NCBI GenBank assembly: GCA_964591455.1
Contig: CAZQDZ010000027.1
Span: 1 to 64,000 of the forward strand
Direction of reading: 5' to 3'
Length of the DNA: 64,000 bases
From: RFSX01 sp964591455
GTDB lineage: Bacteria; Bacteroidota; Bacteroidia; Chitinophagales; Saprospiraceae
Shown: one piece after another, positions 9,069-17,573 of the stretch
How positions within the stretch are numbered: the first letter of the stretch is position 1
How the letters are laid out: every line of letters starts with the position of its first letter
The notes under the pieces: generated by a model
The model's database searches: none
What the model was told of the DNA's origin: nothing
Seen by the model: only the letters and a program-made list of their open reading frames with translations
Program-made: the position numbers and the translations under genes

Positions 9069-9563
9069 ATGGCAAGGACAATCTATCTTCAATTACTTAT
9101 CTCTCTTTGTGCTCTTTTCGTAGTTAGCTGTCACTCGAACAAGGTACAACTGGCTGATATAGGAGAAAATATAGGAGCTACCATAACTAATCCAAAGCCT
9201 ATCGATATGGCTACATTAGTTAGAAAAATTGAAACTCAAGACACTGTACAAACTCAACTAAAAGCAAAAGTAGAAGGTGTATGTCAAGTAAAAGGTTGCT
9301 GGATGAACCTTGTACCTATTGACGGTTCTTCTGATGAATCCATCTTTGTGAAATTTACTGATTATGCTTTTTTTATGCCGCTTGATTTAGCTGGGCAAAA
9401 TGTCATTGTAGAGGGAAAAGCCTATAAAGAAGTAACTACTGTCGATGAGCTAAGACATTATGCTGAAGACGAGGGACTGAATGCAGCGGAAATCGCTAAA
9501 ATTACTGAGCCTGTAGAAGAACTTAAGTTTATGGCTGATGGTGTAATTATTCTAAAGAAGTAA
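9069..9563 (+). CDS. DUF4920-family lipoprotein
   Basis: This 164-residue exported protein starts at 9069; an ATG nine codons earlier overlaps the promoter. A signal peptide ends in the lipobox VVSC, about residue 20, so it is probably anchored to a membrane by Cys acylation. The mature part contains KAKVEGVCQVKGCWMNLVP and IFVKFTDYAFFMPLDLAG, the recognisable core of the DUF4920 family, with two conserved Cys (C-Q-V-K-G-C-W). The family is common in Bacteroidota and has no established function; an OB-fold-like binding role is only inference. It is convergent with the BioD-like gene, 19 bases apart. Confidence 0.75.
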   Translation: MARTIYLQLLISLCALFVVSCHSNKVQLADIGENIGATITNPKPIDMATLVRKIETQDTVQTQLKAKVEGVCQVKGCWMNLVPIDGSSDESIFVKFTDYAFFMPLDLAGQNVIVEGKAYKEVTTVDELRHYAEDEGLNAAEIAKITEPVEELKFMADGVIILKK

Positions 9564-9582
9564 GGACTCTATAAAGCACCGA

Positions 9583-10683
9583 TTATTTCTTTTTAAGCAA
9601 CTCAATCATACTAGCTATATCTACATGATTATTTATCAACTCTATAGCCTTAGATATTTTCCAAGGGGTTCTTCTATTAATCTTTACTTCTAGCTTACTA
9701 ATTTTAATTACCACACCATAAGTATCTAGATTGGTTCTTATTGTAGGTAATGTATGTTCTGTGAGGTAAGCCTTTGACAATTCTGAAATCGGTTCTTCCC
9801 CAGTAATAACAACACCACAAAGCGGAGAATCTTCTCCTTTTTTCATAGAAATCTTCTTGATTAGTGAAATAGCCTCATCTAGCACTCTAGAACTTACAAC
9901 AAGTAGATTATCCATAGATTTTTGCAGTAGCACTGGATCTATTAAAGATCCTGCAAGCGTTTGTTCTACTTTGTTAAATCCTTTTTCGTTGTGCAACTCT
10001 ACCTTGCCATCTATGGCTTTAGCTATAGTCCATACTAGAGGATATCCTAATGTATTATCATAAGGTACTACACCTAATAATCTTAGATTTTTCTTGTCGA
10101 GCCAAATTTTAATATACTTTTCTACCATGTCCATCTTGGACGGTATCACCTTATTTACAATTACCCCCATAATGGGTACATCATATTCCCTGAATAGGGC
10201 TAAAGACATATTGAGTTTGTCTATTGTGCTTCCTATTCCACCTTCCACAACCATTACAACTTCAGCATCTAGCATCTTAGCTACCTGGGCATTAGAAACA
10301 TCCCCTACTGAACCTACTCCTGGATGACCAGTTCCTTCATAGACAACACATTCATATTCTTCTTCCAGACTTTGACGTGCTTCCGTAATTCTTTGACCAA
10401 GGTTGACAATATTGGGGTTGTCAAGAAATTTTGCAGTTGCCCCTTTTCCAATTATGACAGGAGAATGCACCTCCGGTTTTAATTCAAACTTCAACAGATC
10501 TGCAAATAACACAGCATCCTTATCTACGACACTATTCCCAATCTTGACATGCATCTGTCCGACAGGCTTACTGTAACCAATATTAATATCTGCTTTTTTG
10601 AAACTTGCAGCTAATCCTAAGGTGGATGTTGTCTTCCCTACGTGTTGGCTTGTCGCGGCGATATATAGATTCTTGTACTTCAA
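9583..10683 (-). CDS. BioD-like P-loop ATPase with C-terminal DRTGG-type domain
   Basis: The 366-residue protein starts with YIAATSQHVGKTTSTLGLA, a P-loop of the dethiobiotin synthetase/cobyrinate amidotransferase-like class, and has KPVGQ and VYEGTGHPGVGS motifs of the same fold. The C-terminal third (from about LLVVSSRVLDEAISLIKK) resembles the DRTGG domain. This two-domain layout is known from the regulatory N-terminal half of long phosphotransacetylases and from stand-alone proteins. The catalytic Pta domain is absent, so it is not itself a phosphotransacetylase. It follows the lipoprotein gene by 15 bases on the same strand. Substrate is unknown. Confidence 0.75.
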   Translation of the reverse strand: MKYKNLYIAATSQHVGKTTSTLGLAASFKKADINIGYSKPVGQMHVKIGNSVVDKDAVLFADLLKFELKPEVHSPVIIGKGATAKFLDNPNIVNLGQRITEARQSLEEEYECVVYEGTGHPGVGSVGDVSNAQVAKMLDAEVVMVVEGGIGSTIDKLNMSLALFREYDVPIMGVIVNKVIPSKMDMVEKYIKIWLDKKNLRLLGVVPYDNTLGYPLVWTIAKAIDGKVELHNEKGFNKVEQTLAGSLIDPVLLQKSMDNLLVVSSRVLDEAISLIKKISMKKGEDSPLCGVVITGEEPISELSKAYLTEHTLPTIRTNLDTYGVVIKISKLEVKINRRTPWKISKAIELINNHVDIASMIELLKKK

Positions 10684-10698
10684 ACTATTCAGTTTAAA

Positions 10699-11385
10699 CT
10701 AATTATTCATTTTTTTGAACTTGGCATCTGCATTCCTCAACTCAGCTAATGCTATGTGAAATATCCAATAGAAGGCACGATGGTCCTTATCATTGAAATC
10801 AAGTCCTGTATCTGCAGTGAGAAACATATGTTGCTGCATACTAGTCGAGAAATCCTGATTCTTATTATACTCGGAGTAGAACATATTTATTAAGTCGTTT
10901 GTCTGAGACACTTTTCTTATCCATGTTCCAAACTCTCCATACAAATTGGGACAATGAAATCTCAATTCTTCTCCCGTCTTTTCGTTCTGAAAACCACATT
11001 TCTTAGACCATAATCCACTAAAATTTGCTATCCGATTAAATTTATCCCAGTTAATAGGACCATCATATGGTTTGCTTATAGTGATTGGAAGTTGTTGTAG
11101 GAAATCGGACTTGATGCCTTCCGAATGAGATTCGTAGCAGTAACTCAAGTTGTCATTATTGCTTTCGCAAAATTCCTTTTCTGCAAGCTTTAGAAATTGC
11201 ATAACTGTGGAAGTACTTTCAATACTGGTGGCCATATGTGATGATTCCACCTCCGATTTGGCGATGCTTGAAGATTCTGCCTCTACCCTAGTAATATTCT
11301 TACTTTGGAATTCAGCCTTATTTTTCTCCACCTTACATCCGGCAAGAAGAAAGCATAATGATAGGCAAGTTATGATTTGTCTCAT
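10699..11385 (-). CDS. Lipoprotein of unknown function
   Basis: The 228-residue protein has a lipoprotein signal peptide, MRQIITCLSLCFLLAGCK, with the acylated Cys at residue 17. A Ser/Glu-rich spacer follows (about 30-60). The rest has several Cys (in CESNNDNLSYCYE, KKCGFQNE and FHCPNLYG), which suggests a folded, disulphide-bonded extracytoplasmic domain. I do not recognise the family. It is transcribed with the BioD-like gene, 15 bases downstream, but nothing links them functionally. Confidence 0.7.
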   Translation of the reverse strand: MRQIITCLSLCFLLAGCKVEKNKAEFQSKNITRVEAESSSIAKSEVESSHMATSIESTSTVMQFLKLAEKEFCESNNDNLSYCYESHSEGIKSDFLQQLPITISKPYDGPINWDKFNRIANFSGLWSKKCGFQNEKTGEELRFHCPNLYGEFGTWIRKVSQTNDLINMFYSEYNKNQDFSTSMQQHMFLTADTGLDFNDKDHRAFYWIFHIALAELRNADAKFKKMNN

Positions 11386-11535
11386 TTACAGCAGATTCCT
11401 AGAGATAAACCTAGCTAATTGTGGCTGATAAATGAAGAGACTGGCGCTATAATCGTGGAAGCAGGAAAATAAATTTTAAAATCCATTAATTATCAGTTTG
11501 CAAAAAGGCCAGTTATTCATTTCTCCTATAAATGC

Positions 11536-11562
11536 AAAAACCCCAGCTTGTTCCGAGGTTTT
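11536..11562 (-). terminator. Terminator of the tRNA-like unit
   Basis: On the minus strand AAAACCTC pairs with GGGGTTTT (one G-T pair), and the stem runs into a T5 tract. It begins 7 bases beyond the 3' end of the tRNA-like segment, the usual placement for a terminator of a small RNA gene. Confidence 0.6.
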
Positions 11563-11568
11563 ATTTTG

Positions 11569-11653
11569 CTGGGAGAGAAGGATTCGAACCTTCACAGGTA
11601 CTTAGCCGAAGTTTTTGGGAATTCCAAAATCACCGTTTATCGTTTATTCCCCA
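11569..11653 (-). tRNA. Divergent or degenerate class II tRNA-like RNA
   Basis: Read on the minus strand, the 3' half has a perfect T arm (GAAGG-TTCGAAT-CCTTC) followed by TCTCCCA and a G in the discriminator place. This could pair with TGGGGAA at the 5' end (one wobble, one mismatch). A variable-arm-like hairpin ACTT-CGGCT-AAGT gives an 85-base, class II (Ser/Leu-like) layout. The D arm and anticodon arm do not fit: TTTTG/CAAAA closes a 7-base loop that lacks U33, and no D-loop GG is seen. No CCA is encoded. It may be a decayed tRNA-Ser, or a different RNA that carries a tRNA-like 3' end. Confidence 0.4.
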
Positions 11654-11724
11654 CCCCGAGACAAGAAGGCATGGATACTGATTTCATCACCTCACAATAT
11701 TATGTGTTGCTTTCAAACACAATT

Positions 11725-11732
11725 CAAAGATA
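11725..11732 (-). promoter_or_regulatory. Predicted -7 element upstream of the tRNA-like unit
   Basis: TATCTTTG on the minus strand matches TAnnTTTG. A TTG lies 24 bases upstream, a slightly long spacing. It would give a transcript of about 180 bases from near 11718 to the terminator at 11536, including the tRNA-like segment. Confidence 0.4.
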
Positions 11733-11939
11733 ATAACATTAATATCACGATTTAAACAATATCTAATGATGGATACATTTATTTGGATGTCGTTCAATTT
11801 TATTGTGTGTAATCAAAAATATATTTAATAATAAGATTTCAAAGTGTCCGTTTAGTGGATGTGATTCAATTAAGCTATTCTAACCCCTTGTTTATCATTT
11901 TAATTAGCACCTATTTTGCCTTCTTAAATAATAGAATAC

Positions 11940-12944
11940 GTGTCAGTTAGGCTTTTAATATCTCTTTGTCTCTTAATGATAAGCTTCACTCTTTCCGCCC
12001 AACATATAAACGGAATAACAGCTGTAGCAACGCCAAGTCCTTTTCCGTCTGATCCATATCCTCGACTTATGCAAACCAATGCCAATTGGATATGTCTGGT
12101 ACCTTATGGATTCTGCAACTTGAATCAGACTAAAATATGGTACAACGTAGACAGACAATGGTGGGGAGAAAAGCCAGAAGGTGTCAAGGAGAATATCAGG
12201 CTTGCAAAAAAGAATGGCCTCAAAGTATTTATGAAGCCTCAGATATATGTGCCAGGATCTTGGCCTGGAGATATCAATTTCAAGACTGAAGCGGAATGGA
12301 TTGCATGGGAAAATGCCTATAGAGATTTTATTATGAGCTACCTAGACATTGCCATAAGTAATGATGTAGATATGTTTTGTGTAGGTACTGAATTCAAAAC
12401 AAGTGAAAAAAAGAGACCTCACTTTTGGAAGCAGCTCATCAATGATATGAGATGCTTGTACGCAGGTGAGCTTACCTATTCGTCCAATTGGGACAGCTTC
12501 AAAGAGGTCCCATTTTGGGAGGACCTAGACTATATAGGTATCAGTTCTTACTTTCCTATGTCTAGTGATGCCACTCCTAAAGCCTCTACCCTGTCTAAGA
12601 AATGGAAATCCAATATATCTACCCTCAGAAAATTCTCTGACAAAAAAGGTAAAAAGATGCTTTTTACTGAGTATGGGTATTTGTCAGTCGATGGCTGTGC
12701 CGGCAAAACATGGGAATTGGAGAAAATAGTACACGACCTTCCTATTAATGAGGAAGCTCAAGCTATTTCTTTCAATGAGTTATATAATGCCTTATGGAAT
12801 GAAACATTTTGGGCAGGTGGATTTATATGGAAGTGGTTCCCTCATGGACAAGGTCACGAGGGATATGTAGATAGGGACTACACGCCTCAAGATAAGGAAG
12901 CAGAAAAGGTCATCTCCAGTTGGTTTGGCAAGGACCATCAATAA
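11940..12944 (+). CDS. Glycoside hydrolase family 113-like protein
   Basis: This 334-residue exported protein starts at GTG 11940. The signal peptide ends near LSAQ (residue 20). The rest is a TIM-barrel of the type seen in GH113 beta-mannanases and related glycoside-hydrolase-like proteins. The likely acid/base Glu lies in MFCVGTEFKTS (about residue 145) and the nucleophile Glu in MLFTEYGYLS (about 245). FIWKWFPHG near the C-terminus is an aromatic substrate-cleft element. Both catalytic Glu are present, so activity is plausible; the substrate is not proven. It lies 36 bases before panC but shares no pathway with it. Confidence 0.75.
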   Translation: MSVRLLISLCLLMISFTLSAQHINGITAVATPSPFPSDPYPRLMQTNANWICLVPYGFCNLNQTKIWYNVDRQWWGEKPEGVKENIRLAKKNGLKVFMKPQIYVPGSWPGDINFKTEAEWIAWENAYRDFIMSYLDIAISNDVDMFCVGTEFKTSEKKRPHFWKQLINDMRCLYAGELTYSSNWDSFKEVPFWEDLDYIGISSYFPMSSDATPKASTLSKKWKSNISTLRKFSDKKGKKMLFTEYGYLSVDGCAGKTWELEKIVHDLPINEEAQAISFNELYNALWNETFWAGGFIWKWFPHGQGHEGYVDRDYTPQDKEAEKVISSWFGKDHQ

Positions 12945-12980
12945 AATAATACTCTCCACTTATTTCATACAAACGATACT

Positions 12981-13835
12981 GTGAAAACATATAAGACAGT
13001 CAAAGGTCTTCAGCGTCGGTTGGCCTGGTATGTGGCTAAAAAAAAGCGCATCGGTTTTGTGCCAACGATGGGGGCATTACACAAAGGTCATCTTTCATTG
13101 ATACAAAAATCTACTAGTCAAAACGATATTACGGTCGTCAGCATCTTTGTTAATCCTACCCAGTTCAATGATAAATCAGACCTAACAAAGTACCCAAGAA
13201 CAGTCATAGAAGATTCGAAACTTCTAAAGTCAGTCGGTTGCAGCTATCTTTTTCTGCCAGCAGAAAAACAAGTCTATCCACAAGGTGAATCAGACAGTAT
13301 AGCATTAGACATAAGTGAACTGACTAAGTACATGGAGGGTCCTAATAGACCGGGTCATTTTGAAGGTGTGGTCCAAGTAGTACACAGACTACTAAGCATT
13401 GTCAATCCCAGCCACTTATATATGGGTCAAAAAGATTTTCAGCAGTTTACCATTATTGCTCATATGCTCCACACATTAAAGATGAAAACCAAACTTGTCG
13501 TCTGTCCTATAAAAAGAGCGGATGATGGCCTGGCAATGAGTTCCCGAAATGTAAGACTCAAAAAGAAAATCAGAACAGAGGCCACTGTGCTTTTTGAGAC
13601 TTTAAGTTATGTCAAGGTGAATCAAGATAAATACACACCAGCAATTCTCAAGAAAAAAGCGATAGCTAAGCTGTCAATCCCTCAGTTCAGACCTGAATAT
13701 TTTGTAATAGCAGATGGTCATACCTTGAAACCAGTAAAGAAAATGGCTGACCATAAGTATGTGGTGGCCTGTACTGCGGTATGGGCTGGCAAGGTGCGAC
13801 TGATAGATAATATGATTCTAAAAGAAGAAGGATGA
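12981..13835 (+). CDS. panC: Pantothenate synthetase
   Basis: The 284-residue cytoplasmic enzyme joins pantoate and beta-alanine using ATP. The start is GTG at 12981. Motifs are FVPTMGALHKGHLSLI (HIGH-type nucleotide site, about residues 26-41), VSIFVNPTQF, MGQKDFQQF and the KMSKS-like loop MSSRNVRL. Length is normal. It is the first of the panC-panD pair, with panD supplying beta-alanine; the gap between them is 123 bases. Confidence 0.96.
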   Translation: MKTYKTVKGLQRRLAWYVAKKKRIGFVPTMGALHKGHLSLIQKSTSQNDITVVSIFVNPTQFNDKSDLTKYPRTVIEDSKLLKSVGCSYLFLPAEKQVYPQGESDSIALDISELTKYMEGPNRPGHFEGVVQVVHRLLSIVNPSHLYMGQKDFQQFTIIAHMLHTLKMKTKLVVCPIKRADDGLAMSSRNVRLKKKIRTEATVLFETLSYVKVNQDKYTPAILKKKAIAKLSIPQFRPEYFVIADGHTLKPVKKMADHKYVVACTAVWAGKVRLIDNMILKEEG

Positions 13836-13958
13836 TGGGGACAAGGGTGCATGGTTCACGGAGCTAGATGGGTGTATGGGAGGTTTGTTGGTTTCGGAAT
13901 TAAGAGCGGGATAAAAAAATTATGACTTCAGTTAGACCTTTTCTATAAATTTGCCGCT

Positions 13959-14306
13959 ATGTTACTACAAATACATAAATCGAAAATACACAGGGCCACG
14001 ATAACTCAGGCTAACCTCAATTATGTCGGTTCTATCACCATAGATGAGGAATTATTAGAAGCCGCTAATATCCTGGACGGAGAAAGAGTCCAAATCGTCA
14101 ATAATAATAACGGCGAGAGATTGGAGACCTATGTGATTACTGGTGAAAGAGGCTCAGGTGTTATTTGTCTGAATGGTGCTGCTGCTAGAAAATGCGCTGT
14201 GGGAGATATCGTTATCATTATATCTTACGGGTGGATGACTCCAGAAGAAGCCAAAGAATACAAAGCGGTTACGATTTTCCCCAATGAAAAAAACCTCTTG
14301 TCGTAA
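13959..14306 (+). CDS. panD: Aspartate 1-decarboxylase proenzyme
   Basis: The 115-residue protein makes beta-alanine from L-aspartate for pantothenate synthesis. It is a pyruvoyl enzyme made by self-cleavage between Gly24 and Ser25, seen here in LNYVGSITID. Conserved Lys9 (HKSKIHRA) and the NGAAAR loop (about residues 73-78) are present. A TAAATTTG -7-like element at 13946-13953 lies only 5 bases before the ATG, which would imply a nearly leaderless mRNA; no good -33 element accompanies it, so read-through from panC is equally likely. The start of the next gene is 9 bases downstream. Confidence 0.96.
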   Translation: MLLQIHKSKIHRATITQANLNYVGSITIDEELLEAANILDGERVQIVNNNNGERLETYVITGERGSGVICLNGAAARKCAVGDIVIIISYGWMTPEEAKEYKAVTIFPNEKNLLS

Positions 14307-14315
14307 CAAAATAAG

Positions 14316-15365
14316 GTGAAATTCTCTCTAACCTCAATACTGAAATTTGTCATTTTCCTAGTAGTGGGGTTTATCATCCTTTATCTATTATTTAGAAATA
14401 ATGAGGCAGCTTATCTAGAAGAATGTGCCTTGAAAGGGATTCCAACTGAAGATTGCTCTCTTCTACGAAAGATAACAGATGACTTTAAGTCTGTCAGATT
14501 AATCTGGCTTGCTGTCATTCTTATCATATATATGCTGAGTAATTTCTTCAGAGCATTAAGATGGAATCAGATGTTAGAATCTGTAGGCTACAGACCAAGT
14601 GTCATAAATTCTCTAGGGGCTTTGATGATAGGCTATTTCACCAATCTGGCTTTTCCTAGAGTTGGTGAATTAATAAAGACAGGGGCCCTATCTAAGTATG
14701 AGGACATACCCTTTGAGACTACTGTAGGTACTGTTGTACTAGATAGAATATTGGATATCCTATGCCTACTGATAGTTATTGGATTAGCACTCATACTCTC
14801 GTACGATACATTCAGGGAATACTTTGTAGAAAATTTCGTGTCACCAAGTACTGGAACGATTACCATTCTAGCTATACTAGCATTATTGGGCATGGTTGCT
14901 TTTATTGTTTTAATAAAAGTCATTAATCGTCAAGATTTAAAAAGTCCATTTTTGCTTAAAGTTCAGAAGTTATGGAAGGGCTTCTTTGAAGGAATTACCT
15001 CTTTAAGAAATGTCAAGAATCCGCTCTTACTGATAGCCTATACTATAGGAATATGGGTATGCTATTATTTGATGACTTATCTGTGCTTTTTTGCCTTTCA
15101 CCCTGTTGCTCACCTAAGTGCTGTAGCAGGTCTAGTGGTCTTTGTATTTGGGACATTAGGCATGGTGTTTCCATCACCTGGGGGAATGGGCAGTTATCAT
15201 CTTCTGATTACACAATCTCTAATCATATATGGCATCAGTAGTGCAGATGCATTTTCTTTTTCCAATATCATCTTCTTCACGATCAACATCTTTGGAAATA
15301 TCGTTTTTGGAATACTATTCCTAATCATTTTGCCTTTGTATAATAAAAGCAAACTAAATGATTGA
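14316..15365 (+). CDS. Lysylphosphatidylglycerol synthase TM domain / UPF0104 flippase-like protein
   Basis: The 349-residue integral membrane protein starts at GTG 14316. It has about eight hydrophobic segments, beginning with ILKFVIFLVVGFIILYLLF (about residues 9-27). Conserved family elements are NFFRALRWNQML (about 73-84), GALMIGYFTNLAFPRVGEL (about 104-122) and FPSPGGMGSYH near the C-terminus. It matches the flippase-like half of MprF, without the aminoacyl-transferase domain. It overlaps the following rfaE2 gene by 8 bases, so they are co-transcribed. The lipid it acts on is not known. Confidence 0.85.
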   Translation: MKFSLTSILKFVIFLVVGFIILYLLFRNNEAAYLEECALKGIPTEDCSLLRKITDDFKSVRLIWLAVILIIYMLSNFFRALRWNQMLESVGYRPSVINSLGALMIGYFTNLAFPRVGELIKTGALSKYEDIPFETTVGTVVLDRILDILCLLIVIGLALILSYDTFREYFVENFVSPSTGTITILAILALLGMVAFIVLIKVINRQDLKSPFLLKVQKLWKGFFEGITSLRNVKNPLLLIAYTIGIWVCYYLMTYLCFFAFHPVAHLSAVAGLVVFVFGTLGMVFPSPGGMGSYHLLITQSLIIYGISSADAFSFSNIIFFTINIFGNIVFGILFLIILPLYNKSKLND

Positions 15366-15834
15366 AAAGATACTCAATCAAGAACGCCTGTCGGCATGGC
15401 TGAAGAAGCACAGAACTGAAGCAGACAAACTAGTATTTACCAATGGATGCTTTGATGTCATACATGCAGGTCACGTTAGCTGTTTAGCTGCTGCGAAAGC
15501 ATGCGGGACCTTGCTAATCGTCGCGGTGAATGATGATGCTTCTGTCCAAAGACTCAAAGGCAATAATCGACCTATCAATATCTTAGAAGATAGAATGACT
15601 GTCCTTAGTGCAATGATGGATGTAGATGCAGTTGTTTCATTTTCCGAGGATACGCCACTATCTTTAATCAAGACACTCATGCCTGATGTACTTGTCAAAG
15701 GAGGAGATTACACTATAAATGAGATTGTCGGAGCATCAGAAGTAAAGGCTCATGGCGGACAGGTGGTTATAGTCCCTACTAAAGAAGGATATTCCTCTAC
15801 AAACATCATAGAAAAAATCTCAAATCAATCTTAG
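15358..15834 (+). CDS. rfaE2: D-glycero-beta-D-manno-heptose 1-phosphate adenylyltransferase-like
   Basis: The 158-residue nucleotidyltransferase corresponds to the C-terminal domain of HldE, as a stand-alone protein. It has FTNGCFDVIHAGHVSCL (HxGH motif, about residues 27-43), LLIVAVNDDASVQRLKG, PDVLVKGGDYT and a terminal GYSSTNIIEKI (the SST signature). It would adenylylate heptose 1-phosphate for lipopolysaccharide or a related sugar nucleotide. The kinase half (HldE-N/HldA) is not nearby. Its start overlaps the membrane protein upstream and the stop is 2 bases before the Nif3 gene. Confidence 0.85.
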   Translation: MIEKILNQERLSAWLKKHRTEADKLVFTNGCFDVIHAGHVSCLAAAKACGTLLIVAVNDDASVQRLKGNNRPINILEDRMTVLSAMMDVDAVVSFSEDTPLSLIKTLMPDVLVKGGDYTINEIVGASEVKAHGGQVVIVPTKEGYSSTNIIEKISNQS

Positions 15835-15836
15835 AT

Positions 15837-16637
15837 ATGTCTGAAATCAATGTGCAAGCAGTCGCTGATTATCTACATAGAATAGCTCCCAATGCTTACC
15901 AGGAAGCGTATGATAATAGTGGTCTGTTAGTGGGTTCGTATTCAGACAGTGTCAGAGGGATTCTGGTAAGTTTGGATGTAACCGAATCTGTAATATCAGA
16001 AGCAGTGAAAATGGGTTGTAATCTGATTGTCAGCCATCATCCGATTATATTCTCTGGTCTTAAAAGACTAACGGATCAGAATTATATCCAGCGATGTGTA
16101 AAGATGGCCATCAAACATGATGTAAACCTTTTTGCCATTCATACTAACCTTGATAATGTCTATGACCATGGAGTCAATACCAACATTGCAAAAATATTAG
16201 GTCTAAGCGACATAAAGATTCTAAGAGTAAAGCCTGAGCTTGGCGAAGAGAAAGTGGGGTCTGGGATTATAGGAAAAATAGCCTCTATGGAGGAGCATGC
16301 CTTCTTAGAATATCTCAAAACTAAGATGGCTGTAAGTTGTGTGAAACATACTGCTTTACTAGGCCAGCCAATAGAGACTGTGGCAGTTTGTGGCGGGTCA
16401 GGCAGATTCTTACTTGAGGATGCGAAAGCCTTAGGAGCAGACATATTTATCTCATCAGATTTCAAATATCATGAGTTCTTCGATGCAGATGGACAAATAG
16501 TGATTGCAGACATCGGACATTACGAAAGCGAACATCATACAACAAAAATGCTTCAAGTGCTTTTGAATACAAAATTTAGTACTTTTGCAGCCCATTGCAC
16601 AAAAGTGAACACGAATCCCGTTAATTACTTTGTGTAA
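15837..16637 (+). CDS. Nif3-like dinuclear metal centre protein
   Basis: The 266-residue protein belongs to the NIF3/YbgI family (often annotated GTP cyclohydrolase I type 2, an unproven function). Metal ligands are visible: His-His in LIVSHHPIIFSGLKRL (about residues 62-77), Asp in AIHTNLDNVYDHGVN, and His/Glu in IADIGHYESEHHT near the C-terminus. At 266 residues it is the compact form, without the insertion domain that lengthens many Bacteroidota and Firmicutes homologues to about 365. It sits in a tight run with rfaE2 (2 bases) and the zinc-ribbon gene (29 bases). Confidence 0.9.
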   Translation: MSEINVQAVADYLHRIAPNAYQEAYDNSGLLVGSYSDSVRGILVSLDVTESVISEAVKMGCNLIVSHHPIIFSGLKRLTDQNYIQRCVKMAIKHDVNLFAIHTNLDNVYDHGVNTNIAKILGLSDIKILRVKPELGEEKVGSGIIGKIASMEEHAFLEYLKTKMAVSCVKHTALLGQPIETVAVCGGSGRFLLEDAKALGADIFISSDFKYHEFFDADGQIVIADIGHYESEHHTTKMLQVLLNTKFSTFAAHCTKVNTNPVNYFV

Positions 16638-16666
16638 TTCTATTCATAGGACTCAAATTAAGAGAA

Positions 16667-17437
16667 ATGGCAAAAAAGAAAGTGACATCCACAACAGTAG
16701 AGGAAAAACTGACAGACCTGTTTCAATTACAGACAATCGATTCTAAAATCGATTCGGTAAAACTACTTAAAGGTGCATTACCTATAGAGGTCAGTGATTT
16801 AGAAGATGAAATTTTAGGATTTGATACTCGGATTAAAAAACTTAGTAATCAGATTTCTGACATAGATGATAGGATTGCTAAGCACAATGAAAACATCAAA
16901 ACTGCAGAGACGTTAAGTGAGAGATATACTAAGCAACTAGACGATGTAAAAAATAATAGAGAATTCGAAGCTTTGCAAAAGGAGATAGAGCTGCAAGGTC
17001 TTGAAATCCAACTATCTCAGAAAAGAATACGTGAAGCCACAGGAGAAAAAGAGGGCAAGCAGGAGGTGATGGAAAGCACAACTTCGGCTATGGAAGAAAA
17101 AAATTCTGATCTAACGGAAAAGAAAGAGGAGCTCCAAAAAATTATAGAGAAGACCGAAAAGGAGGAAAAAACACTACAGAATAAATCAGAAAAGCAGAGA
17201 AACAAGATAGATGACAGATTGCTTAAAGCTTATGATAAGGCAAGAGCTGCTTATAGAAATGGGCTCGCAGTCGTAACCCATAGAAGAGGATCTTGTGGTG
17301 GCTGTTTCAATAGAATCCCACCTCAATTGCAGATTGAAATAGGCATGAGAAAGGAACTTTTGGCATGTGAGCACTGTGGCCGAGTTCTAGTGGATCATTC
17401 TATAGCAGGTATAGAAGAAGAAGTAGCAGCAAAATAG
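16667..17437 (+). CDS. Zinc-ribbon coiled-coil protein (CT398/C4-type family)
   Basis: The 256-residue protein is mostly a long charged coiled coil (about residues 30-190, rich in Lys/Glu/Leu heptads). It ends in a zinc ribbon with two CxxC pairs: SCGGCFNR (about 204) and ACEHCGRVL (about 236). This arrangement defines the CT398-like family, structurally known as a coiled-coil hairpin with a zinc ribbon. It very often follows the Nif3-family gene, as here, 29 bases downstream. Its cellular role is not settled. A terminator follows at 17464. Confidence 0.85.
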   Translation: MAKKKVTSTTVEEKLTDLFQLQTIDSKIDSVKLLKGALPIEVSDLEDEILGFDTRIKKLSNQISDIDDRIAKHNENIKTAETLSERYTKQLDDVKNNREFEALQKEIELQGLEIQLSQKRIREATGEKEGKQEVMESTTSAMEEKNSDLTEKKEELQKIIEKTEKEEKTLQNKSEKQRNKIDDRLLKAYDKARAAYRNGLAVVTHRRGSCGGCFNRIPPQLQIEIGMRKELLACEHCGRVLVDHSIAGIEEEVAAK

Positions 17438-17463
17438 CATTCTTTTGAAAGAAAATAAATTTG

Positions 17464-17494
17464 AAGCTCAGGTGTAACATCTGGGCTTTTTTTA
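17464..17494 (+). terminator. Intrinsic terminator after the zinc-ribbon gene
   Basis: AAGCTCAG pairs with CTGGGCTT (17464-17471, 17481-17488; one G-T pair), and the stem runs into a T7 tract. It closes the run of genes from panC or panD to the zinc-ribbon protein. Confidence 0.85.
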
Positions 17495-17530
17495 TGCCCC
17501 TTAACCTGATAATATCTCATCAAAACTTTC

Positions 17531-17562
17531 TTGACTGCCTTGTCATATACAGTCTATCTTTG
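17531..17562 (+). promoter_or_regulatory. Predicted promoter of the TPR-protein gene
   Basis: TTG (17531-17533), 21 bases, then TATCTTTG (17555-17562) fits the Bacteroidota consensus. The ATG at 17574 lies 11 bases later, so the leader would be only a few bases long. Confidence 0.6.
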
Positions 17563-17573
17563 CCTTCATTCTT

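Larger units (their letters stand above)
11386..11939. other. Intergenic region with a tRNA-like RNA unit
   Basis: This 554-base region between divergent genes holds a minus-strand promoter-like element (11725-11732), a tRNA-like segment (11569-11653) and a terminator (11536-11562), each listed separately. The flanking AT-rich sequence (11386-11535 and 11740-11939) shows no convincing reading frame. An open frame at 11548-11733 on the plus strand is the reverse of the tRNA-like RNA and is not a gene. Confidence 0.6.

Noticed and set aside
11548..11733. A 61-codon plus-strand frame
   Set aside because: It is the reverse complement of the tRNA-like RNA and its leader.
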